The notes: generated by a model from the sequence alone, not told the origin. A stretch of 39,981 nucleotides of DNA from Deltaproteobacteria bacterium (GCA_019308745.1 JAFDHO010000035.1:1-39981); one strand, 5' to 3'; positions 9,353 through 17,099 are shown, counted from the first letter of the stretch. Translations and numbers: made by a program.

Positions 9353-9529
9353 GCTCTTCTCCTCCAGTCCTTCTGTAAGTCGAGTTTAAATCTCACGAGT
9401 CTCGACCGGGATGATTGGCTGAGGCAAACTAACCTGCAAACCACAGATGTGCATGTTAGCCGAAAATCTCGCCTTGGATCAAGGTCAATCTGACGTGAAA
9501 GTGTTTTCTCACAAATGCCTTGTTTTCTG

Positions 9530-9559
9530 TTGTTAAAGAACGTTCTTTTGATCTATTAT
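9530..9559 (+). promoter_or_regulatory. promoter with operator-like palindrome before the AMP-ligase gene
   Basis: TTGTTA (9530-9535) and TATTAT (9554-9559) are 18 bp apart. The spacer holds a perfect 14-bp palindrome, AAAGAACGTTCTTT (9535-9548). A repressor site in the spacer is a reasonable reading. Transcription would start near 9566, downstream of the upstream-most ATG (9558), which supports the later start at 9660. Confidence 0.5.
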
Positions 9560-9659
9560 GGGTCCGGCGGTTTCCTTTAGACACATACGTAACCAGGCCC
9601 CCAGGCTTTCCTCGTTAATCCTTCTTTTCCTCGGACAGGGGGCATGCAGGGACGAAGAA

Positions 9660-11363
9660 ATGATCCATAACAAATGCCTCGAAGGCTTTGTCCCGTACCG
9701 GGAAGACCAAGTCAGGGAATACACGCGGATAGGAGGTTGGCTCAACCTCACCTATGGGGACCTCCTCGATCGGGCCGCCCAACAGAACCCAAAGGGCATT
9801 GCGGTCGTAGATGACAGGAACAGGCTCACCTACGAGGAGCTCAGGGACAGAGTCTATCGTTTTGCCTTGGCCCTCCTGGAAATGGGTGTGAGGCCCCATG
9901 ACAGGATAATCATCCAATTACCCAACCGTTACGAATTCGTTGTCGCGTTCTATGGAATGCAAAAGATGGGGGCAATTCCTGTCCTGGCTGTTCCTCGCCA
10001 CGGGCACAGGGAAATCTCTTCCTTTTTCGGGATCACGGGCGCGCGCGGATGGATCGTCCCGCCAGAGGATGGAAAGATTGATTTTGTCCCTTTGATCGAG
10101 CGGATCCGCTCGGAGGCGGAGAGCCTCGATTTAGTGATCATGCCCGATACTCACCTCGGCCTTCCTGATTTTGCCCACTCCATGGAAGAGACCATAGAAA
10201 GGATTGATGCCGGGCAAAAGGGCCCCGGTTTCCTTGACCGCTACCGTCCCGACCCCAACGACGTGGCCGTACTCATTCCTACGGGCGGCACGACTGGTCT
10301 CCCCAAGATGGTGCCCAGGACCCATAACAGCCTTATCATCACCAATGACATTATCTCTGGCAGGGTAACAGCCCTGGGTAATGTCATTCTCCAGGCGACA
10401 CCGGTCGGCCACGCAATGGCCATCCAGGGAGCAGTAAACTGTGCCATGTACCGTGCTTCAACCCTTGTGCTCCAAGGAATTCCCAGGCCGAAGGAGATCT
10501 TGGAGACCATACAAAGGGAAAGAGTGACAAACGCCATTATGGTCCCCACCCAACTCGAGGGGATCGTGAATCATCCGGACCTCGAAAAATTCGACGTCAG
10601 CTCCCTGAGGATTATTGGCACGGCAGGAGCAGGCCTTCCCAGGGAGGTTGCCCGGAGGACCATAGAGTATTTCAGGAAATATGGGTGTAAGTTCTCTGGG
10701 AACGGACTGGGGGCGTCAGAGGGGCTGCTCGCCCTGGGTGATCTCGACGACCCGCTGGAGGTAAAGTTAAAGACTGTCGGTAGGAATGTCACTCCGGGAA
10801 GCCACTACAAGGTTATCGACGACGAGGAGAATGAATTGCCTGTCAACAGTGAAGGCGAACTGGTGGCAAAGGGGCCGGAGGTCTTTACGGGATACTACAG
10901 GACCACCGAGGAAGAGAACAGGCTTGTCTTCACAAGGGACGGCTACTACCGCACCGGAGATATGGCGAGGATTGATGAGCGGGGTTATATCACGATTACG
11001 GGCCGAAAAAAGGACGTGATCATGAGGGGCGGCGAGACCCTGGTGCCCGGCGAAATGGAAGAACTCATACGCAGACATCCCAACGTGGAAAGGGTGGCAG
11101 TGATAGGCATGCCTGATCCCAAAACGGGAGAAAGGGCCTGTGCCTACGTGGTCCCCAAGAGGGGAAAGGACTTGTCTTTCGAAGAGATGGTGGCCTTTCT
11201 CAAAGAGCAGGGAGCGGGGGTGCTTCTTCTGCCGGAACGGCTTGAAATCATCGATTTCCTTCCCGAGACCGGGGTCGGCAAGGTGGACAAGAAGCTGCTC
11301 CGCAAGGATATCGAGAAAAAACTCAAGGGGGAGGGCATCCTCAACGCCTCACCGAAGGGTTGA
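9660..11363 (+). CDS. EntE/DhbE-like aryl-acid AMP ligase
   Basis: ANL-superfamily adenylating enzyme, 567 residues from the ATG at 9660. It activates a carboxylic acid with ATP and, in most relatives, passes it to CoA or a carrier thiol. Motifs are TGGTTGLPKMVPRTHN for the P-loop-like A3 (from residue 208), GNGLGASEG for A5, YRTGDMARID for A7, TGRKKDVIMRGGE for the hinge, and GVGKVDKK with the C-terminal catalytic lysine. Similarity in the N-terminal half (PRTHN, VGHAMA) is closest to 2,3-dihydroxybenzoate-AMP ligases. No siderophore synthetase, isochorismatase or carrier-protein gene is nearby, so an arylate or other carboxylate CoA ligase is likelier. The longer frame to 9558 overlaps the -10 box and was not used. 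Confidence 0.85.
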   Translation: MIHNKCLEGFVPYREDQVREYTRIGGWLNLTYGDLLDRAAQQNPKGIAVVDDRNRLTYEELRDRVYRFALALLEMGVRPHDRIIIQLPNRYEFVVAFYGMQKMGAIPVLAVPRHGHREISSFFGITGARGWIVPPEDGKIDFVPLIERIRSEAESLDLVIMPDTHLGLPDFAHSMEETIERIDAGQKGPGFLDRYRPDPNDVAVLIPTGGTTGLPKMVPRTHNSLIITNDIISGRVTALGNVILQATPVGHAMAIQGAVNCAMYRASTLVLQGIPRPKEILETIQRERVTNAIMVPTQLEGIVNHPDLEKFDVSSLRIIGTAGAGLPREVARRTIEYFRKYGCKFSGNGLGASEGLLALGDLDDPLEVKLKTVGRNVTPGSHYKVIDDEENELPVNSEGELVAKGPEVFTGYYRTTEEENRLVFTRDGYYRTGDMARIDERGYITITGRKKDVIMRGGETLVPGEMEELIRRHPNVERVAVIGMPDPKTGERACAYVVPKRGKDLSFEEMVAFLKEQGAGVLLLPERLEIIDFLPETGVGKVDKKLLRKDIEKKLKGEGILNASPKG

Positions 11364-11393
11364 CCCGGGAATACGTTTCTTGGAACCATCAAC

Positions 11394-11532
11394 TTTGACG
11401 AGCTCGCAAAAAGTCAGAAAGTACTCATTTCTGTCATTCCTGCGAAAGCGGAAATCCAGTCTTTTCAGATGGTTCTGGATGCCGGATCAAGTCCGGCATG
11501 ACGAGTGGGCGACTTTTTACGAGCGTGTCAAA
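11394..11532. repeat. MITE-like element 1 with terminal inverted repeats
   Basis: A 139-bp unit with 22-bp imperfect terminal inverted repeats (11394-11415 against 11511-11532, 19 of 22 positions matching). It encloses a second imperfect inverted repeat (GTCATTCC...ATCCAG, from 11433, against CTGGATG...CATGAC up to 11502). At the centre is a perfect 8-bp hairpin, ATGCCGGA-tcaag-TCCGGCAT (11479-11499). Elements of this look are widespread in intergenic DNA of Deltaproteobacteria, as far as I recall. It could also end transcription of the AMP-ligase gene, but no T-run follows the hairpin. Confidence 0.6.
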
Positions 11533-11544
11533 ATTGAGATGGCA

Positions 11545-11703
11545 GTAACATTTTAGCCGTTTGAAAAGCGATTCAGAGAACTCGGTGATGGACGAACGGG
11601 GGTGATGATGCCTTTTCTTGCGTTCCGAGCCTCCCGGGCTGGTCTTTTCTGCGACACCCGTTCTCCCTATCTGAGGAGGCATTTCAAAAGGCTAAAGTGT
11701 TAC
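11545..11703. repeat. MITE-like element 2 with 25-bp inverted repeats
   Basis: Inverted arms at 11545-11569 (starting GTAACATTTTAGCC) and 11679-11703 (ending GGCTAAAGTGTTAC) match at 22 of 25 positions. Inside, further paired segments occur (GAACGGGGGTG and CACCCGTTC), so the whole 159 bp can fold into one long hairpin. No reading frame inside looks like a protein. Confidence 0.6.
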
Positions 11704-11754
11704 AGATGGCAAAGTAAAAAGCTTCAAGTAAGTACTCAAGTTGAGTTTGCGAAA

Positions 11755-11822
11755 TCCCGCTCGTGCGGGAGCGCGCGAATCTCGAGTGATCCCCGCGAAG
11801 ATATGCGGGAAATCACCACGAG
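11755..11822. repeat. GC-rich hairpin pair
   Basis: Two adjacent hairpins. TCCCGC-tcgt-GCGGGA lies at 11755-11770. A longer stem at 11781-11822 combines CTCG/CGAG, GTGAT/ATCAC and CCCGC/GCGGG around the loop GAAGATAT. A 10-bp palindrome, CCCCGCGGGG, follows at 11853-11862. Probably further units of the same intergenic repeat block. Confidence 0.5.
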
Positions 11823-11923
11823 GTGAAGCGCAACGCAGATCGCTGGATCCCGCCCCGCGGGGAATTGGACTTTTTACAAAGCCATCAACTTTTATCCAAC
11901 CACAATCAGTTTAGGAGGTGAAT

Positions 11924-12982
11924 ATGGGAATTGCCAGAGGTAGATTCGTCATCGACACACATGTACACGCCCAGCGACACGCCTTCAAGTTCAAGGAGCG
12001 AGGCATCAAGCCTGACTGGGCAACGCTTGCCGAGGGAATGCCCGATGTGCAGGTATACGATAACTCGGCCAGGCTCCTTTATGACATGGAAAGGTACGGC
12101 GTTGACATGTGCGTTATCATGCCCGCCTTCGGGATGACGGATGAACTCAATGCGGAAATCGTTAAGGCCCACCCGGATAAGTTCGTCTCGCTTTGCAGCG
12201 GGACCGCCTACATCAAGAAGGTAAAGGAAGGAAAGGAGAAATGGTCCATTGAAGGGCATTGTGAGGAACTGGACAGGCTCCTGAGCACCGGCATATACGT
12301 AGGAATCGGTGAGGGCATGCCCGGGAGCATGGTACCCAGGGAATCCATAAGCTGGGATGAGAGGTTCAAAGAGATCTGCCAGATTATGGAGGTTGCAAGG
12401 AAGTACAAGGTCCCCGTGAGTTACCACACGGGCACCCTGTCGGGTTATGCCGGAGCCAGACGGCTCGGTCGTGTCACGGGAGAGTGGGGCAACCCGTCCT
12501 TTGCCCATGATATTGCAGCCCATTTCCCGGACGTGCCCATCATCATGGACCATGGAGGGATGCAGGGCTGGTGGTCTGAGATGTACATGGACTCCACCCT
12601 CCACGTTGCGGCCTCCCACCCGAACGTCTATCTTGAAACCGGGCTCTACTGGGCGGAGCTCTATGAAAAACCCCTTCGCGATCCTAATATCGGCCCGGAG
12701 AAGATGATGTGGGGGACCGATTGGGGGGCCTCCATACCCCAGCAATGGGTGCCGGGCTTCTACCCCAGCAGTTTCGCAGACCAGAGCCGACGCCAGGGCA
12801 TCCCTGCCCACCAGGTGGATTACTACGGATGGAGCCTGCGCCAGTTGGATAAGGCCATTGACGTGTTTGACCTGCCCCAGGATGATGTCAACCTCATCCT
12901 CGGGGGAACTGCCGTAAAGGTCTTTCGTCTGGAAGACAGGCTTCCCCACACCCGGCTCTTCAAACAATACTTGCCCATCTAG
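11924..12982 (+). CDS. amidohydrolase family 2 (ACMSD-like) hydrolase or decarboxylase
   Basis: TIM-barrel metal-dependent amidohydrolase of the PF04909 type, 352 residues. This family includes ACMSD and gamma-resorcylate decarboxylase as well as hydrolases. Metal ligands are visible as D11-T-H13-V-H15 near the N-terminus, H168 in SYHTGT, H210 in IIMDHGG and D266 in WGTDWG. The start is set by AGGAGG 5 nt before the ATG; the in-frame GTG at 11918 lies inside this Shine-Dalgarno. Substrate unknown. A non-oxidative decarboxylase of an aromatic acid would fit the adjacent aryl-AMP ligase, but this is inference. The gene stands alone, after a repeat block and before a candidate terminator. Confidence 0.8.
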   Translation: MGIARGRFVIDTHVHAQRHAFKFKERGIKPDWATLAEGMPDVQVYDNSARLLYDMERYGVDMCVIMPAFGMTDELNAEIVKAHPDKFVSLCSGTAYIKKVKEGKEKWSIEGHCEELDRLLSTGIYVGIGEGMPGSMVPRESISWDERFKEICQIMEVARKYKVPVSYHTGTLSGYAGARRLGRVTGEWGNPSFAHDIAAHFPDVPIIMDHGGMQGWWSEMYMDSTLHVAASHPNVYLETGLYWAELYEKPLRDPNIGPEKMMWGTDWGASIPQQWVPGFYPSSFADQSRRQGIPAHQVDYYGWSLRQLDKAIDVFDLPQDDVNLILGGTAVKVFRLEDRLPHTRLFKQYLPI

Positions 12983-12989
12983 CGCCCAC

Positions 12990-13018
12990 GGAGGCCCTGG
13001 TGGACGCCGGGGCCTTCC
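12990..13018 (+). terminator. candidate terminator hairpin after the amidohydrolase gene
   Basis: GGAGGCCC (12990-12997) pairs with GGGCCTTCC (13010-13018) through eight base pairs including one G-T. It lies 8 bp after the stop codon. The downstream tract is CACACCCCTTTT, so the U-run is weak. Confidence 0.45.
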
Positions 13019-13132
13019 ACACCCCTTTTCCTGATTTTGACCTATCCTTTCCTGTTATCTCAAAATTATCAATAATATAAATGAGTTATCATAAGAATCA
13101 CATGTCTCGATGACCGAGAGAGAATTAGGTTC

Positions 13133-13184
13133 AATACAATATATTGTATTTTCTCTTGACTTAATACCCTATCAGTTGTATAAA
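13133..13184 (+). promoter_or_regulatory. sigma-70 promoter with adjacent 18-bp operator palindrome
   Basis: TTGACT (13156-13161), a 17-bp spacer and TATAAA (13179-13184) form a near-consensus promoter. Immediately upstream is a perfect 18-bp palindrome, AATACAATATATTGTATT (13133-13150), ending 5 bp before the -35 box, a typical position for an activator or repressor site. The surrounding 100 bp are clearly more AT-rich than the flanks. Transcription would start near 13191, so the yibQ-like gene must start after that point. Confidence 0.65.
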
Positions 13185-13238
13185 AGTGCAAATTTCCCAC
13201 TATTCTCTTCGGTCAATCCCGTTCTCCTCTTTTGGACT

Positions 13239-14036
13239 ATGAAACAAGGCATGCACAGAAGAGATTTTCTCAAGAAAACCAGCGCATTCTTAGCAGGAAG
13301 CCTCTTTGGCCTCAACCAAACATCCAGGGCCTACGCATCCCCCATGGATGCGGAAAGACGGTGCTATTCTCACCCCAACATCGCCCTCATCATCGATGAC
13401 ATTGGATACAGTATAAGTCGTGCCAGAGAGTTCCTGCGCCTCGGCGTTCCCATCACCTACTCCATACTGCCACGCCTGCCAAAGTCCCTTGACCTGGCCC
13501 TGGAGATCCGGGAGATGGGACACGAAGTCATGCTCCATCAACCCATGGAGCCCTATGACCCCCGCATTGACCCGGGACCGGGCGCCCTCTACGTGGAATA
13601 TGATAGACGCATGATCGCCGATATCGTGGAGGAGAACCTACACGCCATCCCCAATATCAACGGTGTCAATAACCACATGGGCTCGAGATTCACGGAATAT
13701 GAAAGAAAGATGAGGGCTGTCCTGGGAATACTCAAGAATTGGGACCTCTTCTTTGTTGACAGCCTCACGACAAGCCACTCGGCCGGGTTCAGGACCGCCA
13801 GGGCACTCAATATGAACGCTGCCAGAAGGAACGTTTTCCTGGACAATCAGGTCAGAGAGGCTGCCATACTCGGTCAGCTGAACAGGCTCAAGAACATCGC
13901 CATCAGGTACGGTTGTGCCGTTGGTATAGGGCATCCATTTCCTCAGACTGCCACAGCTATTGGTCGTTTTCTGAGGGTCTTGCACGATTCGGGCATATCA
14001 CTGGCATATATGTCCAGCCTCATTTGCTCTGCCTGA
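13239..14036 (+). CDS. YibQ-like divergent polysaccharide deacetylase with Tat signal
   Basis: Divergent polysaccharide deacetylase family (DUF610/YibQ), with a NodB-like barrel, 265 residues. Core motifs are IALIIDDIGYS (about 48-58), ITYSILP, GHEVMLHQPMEP and NNHMGSRFT, then FFVDSLT and VGIGHPFP. The N-terminus carries RRDFLKK (7-13), a hydrophobic stretch and an AYA-type cleavage site near residue 33, which is a twin-arginine export signal. The ATG at 13239 was chosen because the promoter lies just upstream; the longer frame from 13110 would run through it. An ATG at 13251 (MHRRDF) is an equally good start. Ribosome-binding sequence is weak for both. Probably periplasmic; substrate unknown. 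Confidence 0.8.
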   Translation: MKQGMHRRDFLKKTSAFLAGSLFGLNQTSRAYASPMDAERRCYSHPNIALIIDDIGYSISRAREFLRLGVPITYSILPRLPKSLDLALEIREMGHEVMLHQPMEPYDPRIDPGPGALYVEYDRRMIADIVEENLHAIPNINGVNNHMGSRFTEYERKMRAVLGILKNWDLFFVDSLTTSHSAGFRTARALNMNAARRNVFLDNQVREAAILGQLNRLKNIAIRYGCAVGIGHPFPQTATAIGRFLRVLHDSGISLAYMSSLICSA

Positions 14037-14137
14037 TCCTTTGTGCCGATTGGCTTCCACGAACAGGAGCCTCCTCTCATTCTCCGTTGATTTTTTCCCA
14101 AAATCCCACTACCATCTTTCTTGAATCGAGATTCAGC

Positions 14138-14833
14138 ATGATTCTCTCTGTTAGCCAACCCTATTTTGCCCCCTATCCGGGGTTTTTCCACAAAGTATCC
14201 CGTTCCGATACCTTTGTCATCCTCGACGAAGTTCAGTTCCCTAGAGGGACCACGTGGGTGACCCGAAACCGTTTCAAGAACGACAAGGGGATACTGTGGA
14301 TGACTATACCCGTGTGGAAAAAAGGTTTGGGGTTCCAGAAAATCAATGAGGTGAGGATATATGACGAGGGGCACCACCTGAGGAAATACCTCGCCAGCTT
14401 GAAGAGTGCTTACGGAAAGGCACCCTTTTTCCAGGATCACCTCCCCTTTTTAGAAAGGATCTTCTCCGCGGGATACGAAAGACTCATAGAGTTCAACGTG
14501 GATATCATCCGGCATATTCTCAAGAGTTTGGGGATAGGAACAAAGATCCGCCTGCTCTCCGAGCTGGGGATCCACTCCACGGGAGAGCAGCGCCTCGTGG
14601 ACATCTGCATGGAACTTGGCGCCAGATGCTTCCTTGCCCAGAATGCCGCCAGGAAATACTTGAACGAAGACTTGTTTCAAAGGGCCGGAATAGGAATTGA
14701 GTTCTTCAGGCCTCCTTCTCCTGTCTACCCGCAGCTCTGGGGAGAGTTCGTTCCCAATCTGTCCGCACTCGATCTCCTCTTCAATTGCGGGCCAGGTTCA
14801 CGGAACATCCTGAGCGGGAAAAGGGGCACTTGA
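14138..14833 (+). CDS. WbqC-like family protein
   Basis: Matches the WbqC-like family (PF08889), found in O-antigen and other glycan gene clusters and thought to act in amino-sugar transfer chemistry; the reaction is poorly defined. The start MILSVSQPYFAPYPGFFHKV is diagnostic, followed by DTFVILDEVQFPRGTTWVTR and the C-terminal YPQLWGEFVPNLSALDLLFNCGP. Length is 231 residues, usual for the family. The frame is open for 75 codons upstream, but homology begins at this ATG. It follows the deacetylase gene by 101 bp and may be cotranscribed. Confidence 0.85.
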   Translation: MILSVSQPYFAPYPGFFHKVSRSDTFVILDEVQFPRGTTWVTRNRFKNDKGILWMTIPVWKKGLGFQKINEVRIYDEGHHLRKYLASLKSAYGKAPFFQDHLPFLERIFSAGYERLIEFNVDIIRHILKSLGIGTKIRLLSELGIHSTGEQRLVDICMELGARCFLAQNAARKYLNEDLFQRAGIGIEFFRPPSPVYPQLWGEFVPNLSALDLLFNCGPGSRNILSGKRGT

Positions 14834-14855
14834 TACCAGGCAACCTCACTTTTTG

Positions 14856-14884
14856 TTGACAACCCTGCTCAAAAGTTCTATACA
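14856..14884 (+). promoter_or_regulatory. consensus sigma-70 promoter of the pan leader
   Basis: TTGACA (14856-14861), a 17-bp spacer and TATACA (14879-14884). The predicted start near 14891 lies about 260 nt upstream of panB, leaving a long leader. Confidence 0.7.
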
Positions 14885-14890
14885 ACCCCT

Positions 14891-15111
14891 GAAGATGATC
14901 CTTGAGGGTAGGTGATCTCCGGGAAGAGGGGACACCGAGCCCATCGATGTTTGGACATTGGTTACATAATTTCATTTTCGGGTGGTGCCGCCTGGATCTC
15001 CGGTAGGGTGACCGGGACGGAAGGAAGCCTCAGACGTCTTCTGGCCGATTCAATATCCCCTATTGCCCGAGACTCTTTTCAGGTCCTTTGGTCCACCGGA
15101 GGGCCTTTTTT
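14891..15111 (+). ncRNA. structured panB leader, candidate pan-type regulatory RNA
   Basis: About 220 nt between a consensus promoter and an intrinsic terminator. Two hairpins start with the same nine bases, GATCTCCGG (14914-14922 and 14995-15003). The first folds as GGTG / bulged A / TCTCC, loop, GGGGA / CACC (14911-14936). The second pairs CCGGT (15000-15004) with ACCGG (15011-15015). Between them lies an 8-bp hairpin with a TTGG loop (14944-14963). CTCCGGT of the second hairpin (14998-15004) is also a perfect complement of ACCGGAG in the terminator (15095-15101), so the two folds exclude each other. The published pan motif RNAs occur upstream of pantothenate genes, also in Deltaproteobacteria, often as tandem hairpins with bulged adenosines, which fits. 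Ligand and exact motif identity are unverified. Confidence 0.6.
15082..15111 (+). terminator. intrinsic terminator in the panB leader
   Basis: An 11-bp stem, GGTCCTTTGGT / ACCGGAGGGCC (15082-15092 with 15095-15105), with three G-T pairs and no mismatch, followed by six T (15106-15111). It ends 42 bp before the panB ATG with no second promoter visible between, so panB expression must pass this point. That implies attenuation. Confidence 0.85.
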
Positions 15112-15153
15112 GTATCCTTTGCCGTGGCAGCCCCCGAGGTTGAGGAGGTAGAA

Positions 15154-15987
15154 ATGGACAGAAAGAAAGTGACGATCGCGGAACTGCAACAAAAAAAGGC
15201 CTCTGGCCAGAAGATTACCATGATGACGGCCTACGACTATCCCACGGGTAGATTGGTTGATGAAGCGGGGATTGACACGATACTGGTGGGGGATTCCCTT
15301 GCTATGGTCGTCCTGGGCTATGACTCCACGGTGCCGGTAACCATGGAGGAGATGCTCCACCACTGCAGGGCAGTCAGCAGGGGGGCGAAGAGCAGCTTTA
15401 TTATCGGTGATATGCCTTTCATGTCCTATCACGTATCAGTAGAGCAGGCCATTGAAAACGCAGGCCGCTTCATCAAAGAAGCCGGATGTGACAGCGTAAA
15501 GCTGGAGGGCGGGACCGAGGTGGCACACATAGTCCGGGCTGTGGTCAGAGCAGGGATACCTGTGTGCGCCCATATAGGCCTGACTCCCCAGACCGCCACC
15601 ATGTTGAGCGGATTCAGGGTTCAGGGCAAGGACGCAGAAAGCGCCAAGGCCCTCATCCAGTCCGCCAAGGATCTTGAGGATGCCGGGGCCTTTATGATTG
15701 TGATGGAATGCATCCCTGATTTTCTTGCGGCCAAGATTACCGGCGAGCTCAAGATTCCCACGGTCGGAATAGGGGCAGGCAAGGAATGTGACGGCCAGGT
15801 CCTGGTCTACCACGATCTGGTCGGGCTCTTTGAAAGGTTCACCCCGAAATTCGTAAAGCAGTATATCAATCTCTCACCCATGATCAAAGAGGCCCTCGTG
15901 CGTTACAAAGAGGAAGTGGAGAAGGGAGCTTTCCCCGGACCCGAACACAGCTTCTCAATGAAGCAAGACGAAGCTGCAAAGCTTTAG
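15154..15987 (+). CDS. panB: 3-methyl-2-oxobutanoate hydroxymethyltransferase
   Basis: First enzyme of pantothenate synthesis: transfers a hydroxymethyl group from 5,10-methylene-THF to 2-oxoisovalerate to form ketopantoate. It is a 277-residue TIM barrel. Motifs are KITMMTAYDYPTGRL, DTILVGDSLAMVVLGYDST (metal-binding DSL), FIIGDMPFMSY, VKLEGG and VCAHIGLTPQ, then PTVGIGAGKECDGQVLVYHDL. GAGGAGGT precedes the ATG at 15154. The frame extends upstream to 15088, but that would overlap the terminator. Expression is probably controlled by the leader RNA. panE follows 44 bp downstream. Confidence 0.95.
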   Translation: MDRKKVTIAELQQKKASGQKITMMTAYDYPTGRLVDEAGIDTILVGDSLAMVVLGYDSTVPVTMEEMLHHCRAVSRGAKSSFIIGDMPFMSYHVSVEQAIENAGRFIKEAGCDSVKLEGGTEVAHIVRAVVRAGIPVCAHIGLTPQTATMLSGFRVQGKDAESAKALIQSAKDLEDAGAFMIVMECIPDFLAAKITGELKIPTVGIGAGKECDGQVLVYHDLVGLFERFTPKFVKQYINLSPMIKEALVRYKEEVEKGAFPGPEHSFSMKQDEAAKL

Positions 15988-16031
15988 AACCTGGCTTGTT
16001 GGTTATGGAGTCAGAAGAAAGACAGCGAACA

Positions 16032-16949
16032 ATGCGTTTCCTGGTTGTGGGCCCCGGCGCCATGGGATGCCTGTTTGCCGCCCACCTCAAGAGATCAGGA
16101 TATGACGTCGCCCTTCTGGACTACAAGCCTGAGCGTGCCGCTCACATAAATGCCCAAGGGATATTGGTGGAAGGCGTCGCAGGCGAACACAGAGTGGACG
16201 TTCCGGTCATGACGGGCCGAGGCCCTGAAAACCCCGACTTTGCCCTCTTCTGCGTCAAGTCATACAGCACCATGAAGGCAGCCCGGGCCATCGCCCCCTG
16301 GCTCTCCTCGGAAACAGTGGTCGTAACGCTTCAAAACGGGATCGGGAACCTGGAACTGCTCGGGGAAATCTTTGGGACTGACCGGGTCATAGGTGGAGTG
16401 ACGGCGGAAGGGGCTACGCTGATAAGCCCTGGCAGAATCAGGCATGCAGGCCGCGGCCAAACTGCTCTCGGCCCCGAGAAGGACGGAGGTCCCGCCCGGC
16501 GTTTGGCCTCCGCCCTGAATAGGGCGGGGTTTCAGGCCCGAACCGTTGAAAATGTGGACGCACTCCTCTGGGGAAAGCTCATCGTCAATGTGGGCATCAA
16601 CGCACTCACCGCCATCACCAGACTCCAGAACGGCCGCCTCCTCGAATTTGACGGGACCCTTTACGTTATGGAAGAAGCCGTGAAAGAGGCCGTGGCAGTG
16701 GCCGAGGCAAAGCGCATCAAGCTTCCCTACTCCGACCCCATTGGTCGTGTCAAAGAAGTGTGTGAGGCCACGGCCGGTAACATCGCCTCCATGTTGCAGG
16801 ATGTCCGCAGGGAAAAGACTACCGAGATCGAGGCCATCAACGGAGCCATTGTGCACCATGGCAAGGAGCTGAATATCCCCACACCAGTGAATGCCACCCT
16901 CACCTCCCTTGTGAAAACGATCCAGGAATCCTATTCGGACCAGATGTAA
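16032..16949 (+). CDS. panE: 2-dehydropantoate 2-reductase
   Basis: NADPH-dependent reduction of ketopantoate to pantoate, the second step of pantothenate synthesis; cytoplasmic. The protein has 305 residues. It starts directly with the Rossmann motif MRFLVVGPGAMGCLFA and contains FCVKSY, VTLQNGIGN, LWGKLIVNVGINALTA (catalytic lysine in the K-L-I-V-N segment) and SMLQDVRREKTTEIEAING. In-frame starts at 15996 (TTG) and 16005 (ATG) would add 9-12 residues before the fold; the ATG at 16032 matches usual family length. It follows panB and is probably under the same leader control. panC and panD are not in the window. Confidence 0.9.
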   Translation: MRFLVVGPGAMGCLFAAHLKRSGYDVALLDYKPERAAHINAQGILVEGVAGEHRVDVPVMTGRGPENPDFALFCVKSYSTMKAARAIAPWLSSETVVVTLQNGIGNLELLGEIFGTDRVIGGVTAEGATLISPGRIRHAGRGQTALGPEKDGGPARRLASALNRAGFQARTVENVDALLWGKLIVNVGINALTAITRLQNGRLLEFDGTLYVMEEAVKEAVAVAEAKRIKLPYSDPIGRVKEVCEATAGNIASMLQDVRREKTTEIEAINGAIVHHGKELNIPTPVNATLTSLVKTIQESYSDQM

Positions 16950-17070
16950 TCTTGGTAGGCTAGGATCTTAGCCGAGTCCATGCCTGGACCATACTACAGG
17001 ACATGGGATAGTCCTCTCTGAACCCATACCACATGATACCAATAATACCAATTCCTTAGCACCGAATTCT

Positions 17071-17099
17071 TTGACAAAAAGTTCATAAGGCCCTATATT
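17071..17099 (+). promoter_or_regulatory. consensus sigma-70 promoter upstream of nuoE
   Basis: TTGACA (17071-17076), a 17-bp spacer and TATATT (17094-17099). The predicted start is near 17106, about 375 nt before nuoE, so either a long leader or a separate small RNA is made. Confidence 0.65.

Larger units (their letters stand above)
11386..11892. repeat. composite intergenic repeat block bounded by an 11-bp direct repeat
   Basis: The gap between the AMP-ligase and amidohydrolase genes (11364-11923) has no convincing gene and is packed with inverted repeats. The direct repeat CCATCAACTTT occurs at 11386-11396 and 11882-11892. Just inside the right copy lies GACTTTTTAC (11868-11877), the same ten bases that begin the right arm of the first element at 11511. 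This suggests several copies of one mobile intergenic repeat family. No transposase is present. Confidence 0.55.

Noticed and set aside
9558-9659. Upstream extension of the AMP-ligase frame
   Set aside because: The ATG lies in the -10 box, has no ribosome-binding site, and the 34 extra residues show no family similarity.
11906-12967. 353-codon open frame antisense to the amidohydrolase gene
   Set aside because: It mirrors a well-supported gene with intact metal-binding motifs and strong Shine-Dalgarno. The antisense product has no recognisable motifs.
13110-13238. Upstream extension of the YibQ-like frame
   Set aside because: It would include the operator and promoter and place the Tat signal inside the protein.
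15010-15035. CGGAAGGAAGC resembling the SRP RNA tetraloop
   Set aside because: The flanking bases do not pair to close a GGAA tetraloop, and the segment lies within the panB leader, which explains it better.
14891-15111. 6S RNA as an explanation for the leader
   Set aside because: Length and promoter/terminator fit, but the 5' and 3' ends do not form one long rod with a single central bubble, and panB lies immediately downstream with no other promoter.
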